From Darksidea phi (lineage: Eukaryota; Ascomycota; Dothideomycetes; Pleosporales; Lentitheciaceae): a DNA stretch of 64,000 nucleotides. The DNA lies in NCBI GenBank assembly GCA_030770425.1, contig JASJFT010000049.1, forward strand, positions 1-64,000, in the 5' to 3' direction. Positions 10,518-19,628 of this stretch are shown here, piece by piece. The notes below the pieces were generated by a model, which was given only the letters and a program-made list of their open reading frames with translations, did not search any database and was not told the origin of the DNA. The position numbers were made by a program, and so were the translations under genes. Position 1 is the stretch's first letter. Every line of letters starts with the position of its first letter.

Positions 10518-12050
10518 CTATCTTCGCCTTTGGCCCTTCAATCTCTGACGTACCTTTACGTTTGCGTCCACGTTTTGCTTGCCTCGAGGTGGTTGCTTGT
10601 TGTCCTTCCCTTCTTCTGCTCTGCCTCCTTCCGGTAAGGTAGTTTTCTGCCGGCCACGCTTTGCCTTTGCCTTCGCTTCCTTGATAGCCTCCTTCTCAGC
10701 ACGCTTCGCTCGCGCTTCCTCAAGTTTGTCAAAGTCCATCACCTTCCCCTTCCGGAGCACTTATGATCTAGTAGACCGTCGAGCTCTACCTTCGTCGTTG
10801 ACCTTCATCAGGAATTTGATCTGATCTCGCTAAAGGATGCCCCTAGAAAATGCTAAATGGCAGCTTTCGAGAACTTTTCTAAGTGCCTTTGCAAATTGCG
10901 CTTGCTCCTTTCATCGAGGGCTTGGGAATCTTTGTTGACTATGATGTTCTGCAGCGACACCAGCCCCTGCGTGGTCACAGGCATCGCTGGCGTGAGAGGC
11001 GACTGTACGGTTTCTTGGAGTTCTACCGCGCCCGGCGGCGTTGCCTGATCTACTGCTGCGGTTGTTAACCCACTTGGAGGCTTTGGTATGCCTTGGAAGA
11101 CTCTATCTGCGTTCAACGAGAACAAGTCACATGTAGAAAATCTAGACCGAATGTTCCGCGGTGTAAAGGCCTTGCTTCTTACACGACTATATAGGCAGGT
11201 GAAGTGCTCCTTTCCGATAGTGTTAACACTGCCTTGAGTAGGGCGAATACCGAGACGTCGCAAGGCTAGAGCTTATAAGAAGTATAGGATAGTAGCCGAT
11301 ACGGAATAATATTATTTCTAAGGTAAAACTTAAGAATTTCTAGGGACTTATAGGTACCGAAACTATCGGTAATTAAGATAAGAGATCTACTATTAGCTCG
11401 TTCATTAGTCTTAGGGTTAAAAATACGCTTAAGTTACTATAGACTAATATAGGAATTAGTACATCGAGATTCGGAGTACGTATACTATTAACCTAGGGTA
11501 AAAAACGTAGTCTAGTTATTCCGATATATTATAGCCCGCTATATAATTATAGGGTTTAAATACCTACTATCGGTACTAATATATTTAGTCGTAGTTATTA
11601 TAGTAACTTAATACGCGTACCTCTATAGTCCCTAGTATTATCTTTACCTACGAGGACTTAATAGAGCCTAGTATAGATAAAATAACTCTACTTTTATCTA
11701 TATAATAAACATTCTCCGCTAGAATTACTAGATCCTATAATAGCCCTAACTACCTCGAACTAATATATAATTTATAGGTATATATTTTTCTCGTAACGGT
11801 ACTAGTTTAGTACTTTCTAAATAATATCGTCTAGTTCGTATACGGCGGTTTCGGCGGTCTAGCTAATAGGGGTTAATAAAGGGTAAGGTAGTAAGCTAGA
11901 AATACGATAAACTATACTCGAATAGAGTACCTAAGGTTAAATATTTAAAGGAGAAACTTTACTAGGGCTTCTTCCTCCTACGGAGTAAGGTACTATTAGC
12001 TTTATACTTTTTCCTTTATTAAACGCCGGCTAAGCGCCCGGTGGGTAAGG
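10518..12050 (-). mobile_element. decayed pogo/Fot-type DDE transposase relic
   Basis: Read on the minus strand, an open piece at 10853-11263 encodes a typical C-terminal part of fungal pogo-like (DDE_1/CENP-B) transposases: GKEHFTCLYSRVR, KAFTPRNIRS, LNADRVFQGIPKPP and ALDERSKRNLQRHLEKFSKA. Just upstream (about 11245-11330), the decayed sequence still reads EILKFYLRNNIIPYRLLSYT then SYKL-stop-PCDVSVFALLKA, recognisable as the HTSHKLQPCDVSVF block of the DDE domain. A lysine/arginine-rich tail follows at 10518-10760 in another frame. From about 11270 to 12050 the N-terminal half is reduced to TA-rich sequence with many stops, consistent with RIP. No intact element remains, and I could not fix its terminal repeats. 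Confidence 0.8.
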
Positions 12051-12084
12051 GTCGAGGTAGCGACTCCGCGATAGGGTGGTAAAC

Positions 12085-12107
12085 GGGTTGGGGTTAGGGT
12101 TGGGTTA
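12085..12107 (+). repeat. short degenerate telomere-like tract
   Basis: The tract reads GGGTTGGGGTTAGGGTTGGG followed by TTA, close to the fungal telomere unit TTAGGG but degenerate and only about four units long. It sits at the border between the RIP-mutated transposon relic and the normal-composition histone-like gene. Confidence 0.4.
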
Positions 12108-12222
12108 CAGATCTAAAAATAGATATTATAGATATTTATCATAGATAGTTATTATATTAGGTAGACAATTGAATTTAGAGTCTAGCCTATAGTATTGGCC
12201 CTGTCCTATGGAGAATAGCTAT

Positions 12223-12773
12223 TCAAGTGAAACCTGCATAACCAAACTTGCCGTAATACCGTCTTGCCAACTGCGAATCCTTCACCTGAATAGTAACTCT
12301 TTTGGCATGGATAGCATTTATGTTGCAGTCTATAAAAGTTAGTAAATAGTAAATAGTATAGTAATAAGAACTATACCTTCAAGGTATCCAACTAAGAATG
12401 ACTCCGCAGCCTCCTGGAGGGCCTCAATTGCACTTTTTTGGAAGCGCAATTCATTGCATTGAAGAGACGAATGAGTAATCTCGCGAACTAGGCGACTAAA
12501 GGGGACCTTGCGGATAAGAAGGTCGGTGGACTTCCGATATCGTCGAATCTCCCGAAGTGCAACAGCCGCGTGCTATTAGTCTCTAACCGTGATTAAGGGC
12601 CGTGATAACTTACTGCCTGGCTTGTAGCGACGCTTTTTCGGCGGCACAGGCCTCTTGCCACCAGCCGGCTGCTTTCTAGCTGGATTGCGGGCAGCCTTCG
12701 CAGCTAGCTGCTTCTTCACTGTCTTACCGCCAGTTGCTATATGGTGGGCGGGCCTTTTCCTAGAGCGCGACAT
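12223..12773 (-). pseudogene. divergent histone H3 variant with CenH3-like features; one splice acceptor apparently lost
   Basis: Exons 12614-12773, 12377-12565 and 12223-12329 would give 151 residues with an H3 histone fold. The tail starts MSRSRKRPAHHIATGGKTVK and continues KQLAAKAARNPARKQPAGG, so it keeps the TGGK and KQLAxKAAR parts of H3. It lacks the TKQT (K4) and ARKS (K9) contexts and has Asn where H3 has K27. An extra KRPVPPKKR precedes RYKPG. The fold shows [30 protein letters not shown], loop 1 [26 protein letters not shown], then AIHAKRVTIQVKDSQLARR. Loop 1 is two residues longer than in H3, as in CENP-A, but the Trp usual in CenH3 is Phe. Intron 2 (47 bp) is canonical. Intron 1 (48 bp) has a GTAAGT donor and ACTAAT branch site, but the in-frame 3' end reads GCGG at 12566-12569 where GCAG is expected. 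The upstream TAG at 12573-12575 would shift the frame. Either it is a recent pseudogene or splicing is unusual. Confidence 0.7.
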
Positions 12774-12774
12774 T

Positions 12775-12830
12775 GTAGTAGGTGTATTGTATGTAGTAGG
12801 TGTATTGTATGTAGTAGATGTATTGTATAT
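12775..12830. repeat. 18-bp tandem repeat, three copies
   Basis: The unit is gtagtaggtgtattgtat, present as two perfect copies and one with a G-to-A change. It lies directly upstream of the histone-like start codon, so it would be in that gene's 5' leader or promoter. Confidence 0.8.
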
Positions 12831-12889
12831 AGAAGGTTTGGCTGAGCTAGGTAATGATAATAAGGGATTATTTAGGTATATTGGCGGTA

Positions 12890-13020
12890 AAGCGCGGGTA
12901 GTAAAGGTGAGCGGTGAATGCGCGGGTGAAGGTGAGCGGTAAATGCGCGGGTGAAGGTGAGCGGTAAATACGCGGGTGGAGGTGAGCGGTAAATGCGCGG
13001 GTGAAGGTGAGCGGTAAATG
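12890..13020. repeat. 25-bp minisatellite in the shared promoter
   Basis: About five copies of a 25-bp unit made of gcgcgggtgaaggtgagcgg plus taaat. The first copies are less regular. The array sits between the histone-like gene (start 12773, minus) and the four-exon gene starting at 13115 (plus), so changes in copy number could affect both. Confidence 0.8.
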
Positions 13021-13114
13021 CTAGCGAACGCGAACCCTACAATCTTATATTCTATTCCTACTAACACTAATCACTTCAACCAACTTTATCAAGCACTTTT
13101 ATTACGACAATACT

Positions 13115-14332
13115 ATGGATTCAATTATTCAAGAGCGTTTTGGCTCCCGAGAGGGCCTGCTGCCAAGTCTTGAGATTGAGGTCCCGCAAGGTTTCGAGCG
13201 TGAGGAATGGGAGAAGCTCACCGAGGTAATAATTACATTTATTTATAAGAGTATATACTAACTTATATAGGGTTATACTTGTGAAGAGCAAGAAGTTGAT
13301 GATATTCTTACGCAACGCGGTCAAGCTGGCTCTCGAAGGGGTCGTCCTACCAACCTAAGGGTACCCTTCAAAGGCCAGCTAAGCTCTAGTTCTCGAGCTA
13401 TTGCGCAGAGAGACCGAGCTGCTCTACTTGATAGGGAAGGGAAGGCCCTTAATAACGCGAAATCTGCCGACCGTGCCGCCAAATACCAACTTACCAATAA
13501 GCTCAAAACGAAAGATGAGAAATACAAATCTTGCACCAGCGAAGCTAAGCAGCAAGAATATCTGGATGCTAAGCTGGAAGTGCTTGCAGAAAAGCGCTAT
13601 AAGGAGCAGAAGAGTGGTAAGTTAACAGAGTTGTTTATCACATATTCTTTCTAATAAACTATAGCTGAGTGGCTGCAAACCCGTCTTGATCGCGTGCACA
13701 AGAAGTGGGAGAACATTTATCAAGAAGTTGATACGAGACACCACCAGAGAGCCTTGAAAAAGGTTTCGGAAGCGGACAAAAGCAACTCAGATTCTATTCC
13801 TCAAGGCCATGCAGTTCAGCGAGTCTATGGGCCAGGTGGCGCTCTACAGAAGATTATGCGCAAAGCCTACCAAGAAGGGTTAGCAAATCTCATCAACAAT
13901 ACTTTTGAAAGCAAAGAGGCGAAAGTAGAGTGGCAGCAATTTGTGGATAGCCTGACGCCTGATGAGATGGCTGTAGTAACAGATGAGAACTGGACGTAAG
14001 TTTAACACATTATATTGTCACGTATACGTGCTAATTAAGCTAGACAACGCGAGCCTACACCAATTCCTGACCTTCTGGGCAATCAGGATAATATTGTTCT
14101 GTATAGCGATAGACCATATGTGTTGGGCAACGACAGCGATGAATGCGAAGAGGAAGTTGATGATGATTCGGAGATTGACGATTACTATAATCAGATGGAA
14201 AATGAGTATGAGACTGAGGAACAGTGGCAGGAGACTCAAGCAGATGCTGGTGAAGCAGATGCTAATAACTCTGAGTCAGAGTTTGAGGGCTTTACAGACT
14301 TCGAAGGCTTCTCTGACAATGATGAGGCATAA
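13115..14332 (+). CDS. unknown protein, basic helical body and acidic tail
   Basis: I do not recognise this protein. Four exons (13115-13225, 13271-13616, 13665-13995, 14044-14332) join through introns of 45, 48, 48 and 48 bp or less, all GT..AG, to give 358 residues with no internal stop, so the gene looks functional. Residues 1-37 contain MDSIIQERFGSREGLLPSLE. Residues 55-150 are rich in Lys, Arg, Ala and Gln and likely helical, with a GRRGRP-like basic patch (SRRGRPTNLRVPF). A segment LQTRLDRVHKKWENIYQEV follows, then YGPGGALQKIMRKAYQEGLA. The last 70 or so residues are very acidic (DSDECEEEVDDDSEIDDYYN and similar). Acidic tails are frequent in histone-binding and chromatin proteins, and the gene is head-to-head with a histone H3-like gene; a chaperone role is an inference only. 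No membrane segment or signal peptide is seen. Confidence 0.65.
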
Positions 14333-14915
14333 GTAGAGATTACGGGTTAGATAGTAGTTATCACAGCCAATAATCATGTTCTATAACGCAAACTGGAACG
14401 CTGACCATACTATTATAATACATCTAATTCATGCCGAGCCTTAATTTAGACTAGACTGAATCTTAATTTAAACCTAAATTAAATACCTTATAATTAGGTT
14501 TCAACCAGAGTAGCCTAGTAAAGTAAGAGAGGTTCTGTTCTATACACTCTACTTCAAGAACATCAATAGTCTATCACAGCTTTTTATCATAGTGAAACCT
14601 CTTTCTACCAGCCACTGCTCCTAAGCCTCCGAAATTGAGCTCACTCTGAAGATACGCGGATTAACCGGGGTGGCAAGCTAAACCAACATCTGAGGGCGTT
14701 ACGAATCGGTCGATGGAGATACCAGCGCTACGGCAATCCTCGTTGCAAATCCATAGGGAGAGAGACACATAGCTATAGAAAGCTATTCTATGGACGGTAG
14801 ATATATAAATCTACTATGGAATGATTTCCGACTTCTAAATGAGGAAAGTGCTTCGTCACGCTGTGTGATTCGCGAGATGGTATGCGACGTTAATAAGTTT
14901 CGAAGCTAAAGTGAA
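14333..14915. other. intergenic, no gene seen
   Basis: Moderately AT-rich sequence with no open frame that I trust. It separates the four-exon gene from the converging kinase-like pseudogene. Confidence 0.4.
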
Positions 14916-16196
14916 CTACAAATGCGGAGTTGCAACACCAAAAAAAAAAGCTACAGACACTAGTTCCCAGTTGTCACTGCCGTTGCCGGCCTCTTGAAAC
15001 GAAAAATTGATGACTCCCACGCAGGCTAAGACAAGCAAAGAACTATGTAGTATATCGTCACCTGATTGCCGATTGATGAGCCCAATCTCCTCCATCAACA
15101 CATCAGCATTCGGCCTCAGTGACGGCGTACGAGACAAGCATCTGTTCAACAATCTCCTTAACTTCTCAGAATATTCCCACATGCCTTCTTCCACCTCTCT
15201 ATCGAGGATTGGACGCATACTCTCCATTGTTGGTTGAGTAACCCGGTAGCACAGACACCAAATCACGAGGCCGGTCTAGTAGATATCTGCGGCTTCGAGA
15301 TGGCCTTTTGCATCGCTTTCGGGGGCTAGGAACTGTGGGTCTTGGACAGGGAGGTTCACATCAGAGGAGTAAATGCCGCTGCGTACAACACTAGATTTCT
15401 CCACGGCACAGCCGAAATCGCCGAGGACGACGCGAGGGCAGGGCGTGGAGCCATTTGAGGTGAGCATGACATTGGAAGGGATAATGTCGCGGTGTATGAT
15501 AGGATCCCAGCTCCCGTCGTACTCTGAACAATCTCGGTTCTTACCGAAATGACAAAGCTGTAAGGCTTTTGCTAATGATTCGAACACGTGCCAAATGAAG
15601 TCCTCTGGGATAATGTTTTGGTTATTTCGGTATTTCTCGATCACCGAATTGAGTGTGCCGCGATCGCAATATTCGAGGCAAATGCGATCGAAGACTTGCT
15701 GGAAGTGATTAAATTGCCAACAAGGCTCGCTTTCCGGGTGATTACAGGCATTTCTATCTCCAGCAGGGATATATTCATGAAGCTTCGTGATATTCGAATG
15801 GCCTGCAAGCCGTTTTAGGAATTTAATCTCGGCATCAGCACCGCCTGCGGGTAGTGTCTTACACAAAACAACCTGATCGTTGTTCAGGTCCCTTACGAGA
15901 GAGATGCCGCGATTGAAAAAGCCACCTGCCTCAATTAATATTCGGACAAGTTCATATCCACGGGGGGGCTTGGTGCTCTCGGGGGTAGGAATAAAGCATT
16001 TGGTTTCGAATCGATCCGTGTCTGGCTTCTGAAAGATCTTCAGCCACGCTGACTTATCAGCTAGGGTGTTTCGAGAAACATTAGACGAGATTTCCAATGC
16101 TAAAGTGCTTGAAGAAGCAAAGACGGTTGCCATAATCACTACGTGAGATAACTGTATGAAAGGATATGGGAGTATACTGACTGAACAGATGTTCAT
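14916..16196 (-). pseudogene. protein kinase-like gene with an in-frame stop
   Basis: One reading frame runs from the ATG at 16194-16196 to a stop at 14916, but it is broken by TAG at 15276-15278 in the sequence AADIY-stop-TGLVIWCL, exactly where kinases have ADIYSLG. Upstream parts show a candidate catalytic Lys (VVLCKTLP), an alpha-C Glu (EIKFLKRL), the catalytic loop IIHRDIIPSNVML, the LGDFGCA metal site and an APE-like FLAPES. The glycine loop is poor, and the usual catalytic-loop Lys (HRDxK) is Ile here. The part after the stop (LLNRCLSRTPSLRPNADVLM) is the normal end of a kinase domain. An alternative start is the ATG at 16131-16133. Either a pseudogene or a truncated pseudokinase; a sequencing error at one base cannot be excluded. 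Confidence 0.7.
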
Positions 16197-16606
16197 TTAC
16201 GATGTACATTTATAAAGGCGAAATTAAACAATGCAACAGACGGTTTGTATAACACAATAAGTGCCAAACAATGTATTAAGAGGCTTATACAACATAGTCA
16301 AAAAAGAGCGTGCTAGGTAGTCTGCAGGATAACAGTCTCCGCCTTCTTTTCTAATTGCGTAGATACCCAGGTCTCAGTGCAGCTCTAGCTACTCTCTTGA
16401 ATTACCTCTCATATCCAGTGAGATACGTGATGCGCTAATGTAAACAACGTACAACCTATTGAAGGATATAGTTAAAAAATTATTCCAAGCCTGACGAAAC
16501 CTTAGGCCACAGGAAAACAGAGGGATCTAATCTTCTTCGTTCAATGAGAAATTTCAATAATTATGCCCCGTAATGAAAGAAATTATACTAAAAATGTATT
16601 ATTCGC
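16197..16606. other. AT-rich intergenic, no gene seen
   Basis: No protein-like frame. It would hold the promoter of the kinase-like pseudogene on its left side. Confidence 0.4.
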
Positions 16607-17542
16607 CTAGGGGGATGGAACACATACTGCGGAGAGCAAAGCCAACCCGATACCAAACCCCTCTACCCAATATTCTTCAATGGGCCGCAGGCTAACGTAC
16701 CGACGACGTTGATCCTTCCTCGCAGTTTCACTAGGTTGCTCCGCGTTAGATCTATGCACCGGCATGGTACATGTACGGAATTCTAAGAAATTGAGGGTGC
16801 CCGAATCTACAAGGGCATCAAGGATGATTTTTCCAACCAGCGCCATCTACCGCGTCATAACAGTCATAGAATCGGACCGTTTTGAGACTAGATATGTATT
16901 CTACGAGAAACCCTTCAAAGTGGTTATCGACGACGCAACCGGTCATCATGAGGTGGGCCAGATGTAGGAAGGCGTCGGGACCATGCCTAAGAGAGGGAAT
17001 TTCGATGCTCATTGCTGCGTACCACACCTTTTACCAAGCTTTGAGCGAAACTCGACGCTACTTAGGCGTTGTTCCGAAACTTGGGAGACGCTGAACTCTG
17101 ACACACCGACAACCCGCCGGTGCCTCTCCTTGCTCAATTGCTCACAATGTGGTACATTTAACAATGCTAAGGGTTCCATCAAAAGGCCCGGCCTCTACGT
17201 ATAATTCAATGTCCGAGCGGAGTTCCAGAATGATACTGCGAGGCATCTCAAAGCTGTAATGAGCACGGAGCTTTGTGAGATCGAACATGCCATCGCTAAT
17301 CCGCAAAACCTTCAGTTCGGGAAGCGCCTTCAGCACGGAAACAAGACGCAATCGTAGGCCGGCATAGTCTTCGATGCGTGCCAGTTCGCAGTCTTCACCA
17401 AGAACCGTATACCTAACACTAAGCAACTAAAACAACGGTTGATAGTCAAAAGATTCTGAAAACCCTCAATCACCGATCGATTACTGCCGTCATATATTGT
17501 CACATCCTTATCCCTGTACTCCCATGACTTAGACAGTGTCAA
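16607..17542 (-). pseudogene. fragmented leucine-rich (F-box/LRR-like) relic
   Basis: Four overlapping minus-strand frames follow each other in order (17330-17542, 17142-17426, 16818-17027, 16607-16846) and read like one protein broken by frameshifts. Examples are LKALPELKVLRISDGMFDLT, then EYISSLKTVRFYDCYDAVDG followed by AGWK, then KIILDALVDSGTLNFLEFRT. The pattern LxxLxxLxFxxC at 25-30 residue spacing suggests leucine-rich repeats, as in fungal F-box/LRR proteins, but I see no F-box. Some junctions could be introns; I found no good splice pairs. Function cannot be assigned. Confidence 0.45.
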
Positions 17543-17892
17543 CAGTTTTTAGACGGTGTTGTAAAAGAAAACGAAGCGCAGGCATGGTGATATATGCAAT
17601 GTTTATAATAACGCATTCTCATTTGGGTTCAGCTAGAGCGCGTGCTTGAACTGCATGGGGCGCAGACAAGCGTAGCTCACTTCACCCTAAGCTATCCCTT
17701 GTACCCTAAAATCGACCATCGATAGGCCGGTACTGAGCCTTCCTCAAACACGGCCATCCCATACCTCCTATCAAGCACTCATGGTATCAAAAGAAAAAGA
17801 AAATTGATCATGACTTGCCTTTAACCCCATGACCACATCTTCGCAATAACGTGGTCGTAGTGGGAGACTACTTCGCGTAGAAGCCGGTATTC

Positions 17893-19257
17893 TCAGTCTC
17901 CGATTACAACCGGCATGAGTTGTGTTCCATCCGTCACTCCGACATGCTCTGCGGGGTTCTTCCCGTCGTTGGGGACGAGTTGCTGCCAGTCGAATGACCA
18001 TGTGGCATCAGCCTTGAACGGTGTCTTGTGGATGAACTTAGACACGTCCTCCTGCATCTTAAGCAGTTCCAGATATCCAGCAACCTCTGCCAATACATCT
18101 TGCTTGATACCTACGTCTGCAACGCCCTTGAACTCGGGGATCTCCAACAAGTTGTGGGGTTGTGCGGCGGCCTTTAGCGCGGAGTCATCGATGAGAATGG
18201 TATTGCGTTGATCAAATCGCTTGCCTGCCTCGTATCCAAGCATGTTGCACTGAATCTCATCGGAAGCCCACACGCGAGTGAGGTCTTTGTAGCACTGGAC
18301 ATTCTTGCTATACTGGGAAGGAGTAAGACCGAGTGTATTCCTCGCCCAGATAGCGATGAGCTGCGCCTTGTAGTCCTCGAGTCCATGTTCGACAAGGGCG
18401 TCGACGTTCTCTGGCCTGGCTGAAGACCAGATCATGACGGCGAAGTTGTCGAAAAGATACTGAAGGAACTGGGTAAGCATAGGACGTCCGATCATCTTTT
18501 TCGGCTGCTTGCGTGGATTGGGCCGATGGAGAAGCGTTCCGTTGAGGTCGAGAATGACTAGTTTGAGGTCGGGGGGATCTACGACCTCAGGCTGGCCTGC
18601 GGCTTGCTGCATATATTCGGGGGTGGGCTGAGGCGCGGGCAACATGATCTTCGTATCTTTGCGCAGCTTGCGATCCGTCGGAGTCTCTGCGACAGGTGTT
18701 CTGTGTGCTTTGTTAACTCGCCAACTCCGTGAGTCATATGGCCGGACCCGGCGGAGCGAATCATACCCATTATTCACCTGGTGAGTACCACCCGGAGCCA
18801 AGGAAACGCTCTGAGCCTGGTTGATCTGTCCTTGGTATGCGGTTGGTACGAAGGATCTAGCTCTAGTGTTAACGCGCGTAGGTCTATGGCTTTGCTTGCG
18901 GTAGCCGCTGGACGTTTCATACTGCGCAGCTCCCGAGACATTGGTATAGGTTTGCTGGGCTGGCGCAAACATGTTCTGCATGCCGTAGAGATTAGGATAG
19001 AAGAAACCCTGCGGACCGCCTGCAAGGGCCATTTGTTGATAGTAGTGAGCCCATTGCTGGTTGTACTGCGCCCACTGATTGTAATACGCCCACTGATCGT
19101 AGTACGCCTGCGCGGCCTGGTCGTGGTGCGCCGAGAAGCGCGGGGCATGAAGCTGGGCCGCACTGGAGGATGGGTTTGGGTCGGCTGGCGGAGTGTTCGG
19201 GTCGTCACTCTGTTCATGAGGCCCAGAGGGGCTGCCGAAGCGATCGTGGCCGCTCAT
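17893..19257 (-). CDS. FCP1-like/NLI-interacting-factor (HAD) domain protein
   Basis: A single-exon gene of 454 residues. The first 200 residues are low-complexity and rich in Gln, Tyr, Trp and Pro, with a repeating QWAYYNQWAQYNQQWAHYYQ segment. The C-terminal half is an FCP1-homology HAD domain: VILDLNGTLLHRP near 233-245, GRPMLTQFLQYLFDNFAVMI, WSSARPENVDALV, and NTILIDDSALKAAAQPHNLL. The catalytic signature is DxDxT in classical FCP/SCP phosphatases; here the second Asp is Asn (DLNGT). The first, nucleophilic Asp and the DDS motif remain. The likely role is protein dephosphorylation or binding. It is divergent from RRP36 with 371 bp between the starts. The ATG at 19255-19257 begins the only protein-like part of the frame. 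Confidence 0.85.
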   Translation of the reverse strand: MSGHDRFGSPSGPHEQSDDPNTPPADPNPSSSAAQLHAPRFSAHHDQAAQAYYDQWAYYNQWAQYNQQWAHYYQQMALAGGPQGFFYPNLYGMQNMFAPAQQTYTNVSGAAQYETSSGYRKQSHRPTRVNTRARSFVPTAYQGQINQAQSVSLAPGGTHQVNNGYDSLRRVRPYDSRSWRVNKAHRTPVAETPTDRKLRKDTKIMLPAPQPTPEYMQQAAGQPEVVDPPDLKLVILDLNGTLLHRPNPRKQPKKMIGRPMLTQFLQYLFDNFAVMIWSSARPENVDALVEHGLEDYKAQLIAIWARNTLGLTPSQYSKNVQCYKDLTRVWASDEIQCNMLGYEAGKRFDQRNTILIDDSALKAAAQPHNLLEIPEFKGVADVGIKQDVLAEVAGYLELLKMQEDVSKFIHKTPFKADATWSFDWQQLVPNDGKNPAEHVGVTDGTQLMPVVIGD

Positions 19258-19628
19258 GTCGGTAGCTTTGGTATTTTCGGGGGATGCGCTCTCCTGTGAA
19301 CCAAACGCCTTGGTGTAGTTAGTTGCGGTGACTTGGGTCGGTGGGTGGTGCTAGAGGTACCTGGAAGCCAGAGCGGGCGTCATGAGGCAAGCGAGGGCGG
19401 AAATTTGGCTGACAACGGTAAAGATGAATGCGTGGAGCGAGGCGGAGGGAAAGGCTGCTGAGCATGAGCTACAACAATAACAACAACACGTGGAGATACA
19501 GAAGGAAGGCGCGATTCTGCCTGCCGGTGAAGGGACGTGCCGGAGCGGAGCTACGTTTCGCCGGGCCTGGCCAATGAGAATGTGGGGCATCAAACTTTTG
19601 ATGCGCTTCCAACAACCGGTCGCACCAA
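19258..19628. promoter_or_regulatory. bidirectional promoter region
   Basis: 371 bp between two divergent start codons (FCP1-like gene, minus; RRP36, plus). It holds a caacaataacaacaacacg tract at 19472-19490. No TATA box is evident, as is usual for housekeeping genes. Confidence 0.5.

Noticed and set aside
10186..10642. 120- and 76-codon plus-strand frames
   Set aside because: They lie in the inverted repeat arm and opposite the transposase tail; no protein character.
12576..13067. Open frame of 163 codons on the minus strand extending upstream of the H3-like start
   Set aside because: Its first 98 residues translate the promoter minisatellites and start at a non-ATG codon; the real start is ATG 12773.
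13115..14332. Scm3/HJURP-type CenH3 chaperone identity for the four-exon gene
   Set aside because: The segment HKKWENIYQEV is only vaguely similar to the Scm3 motif, and the surrounding residues do not follow; kept as an unknown.
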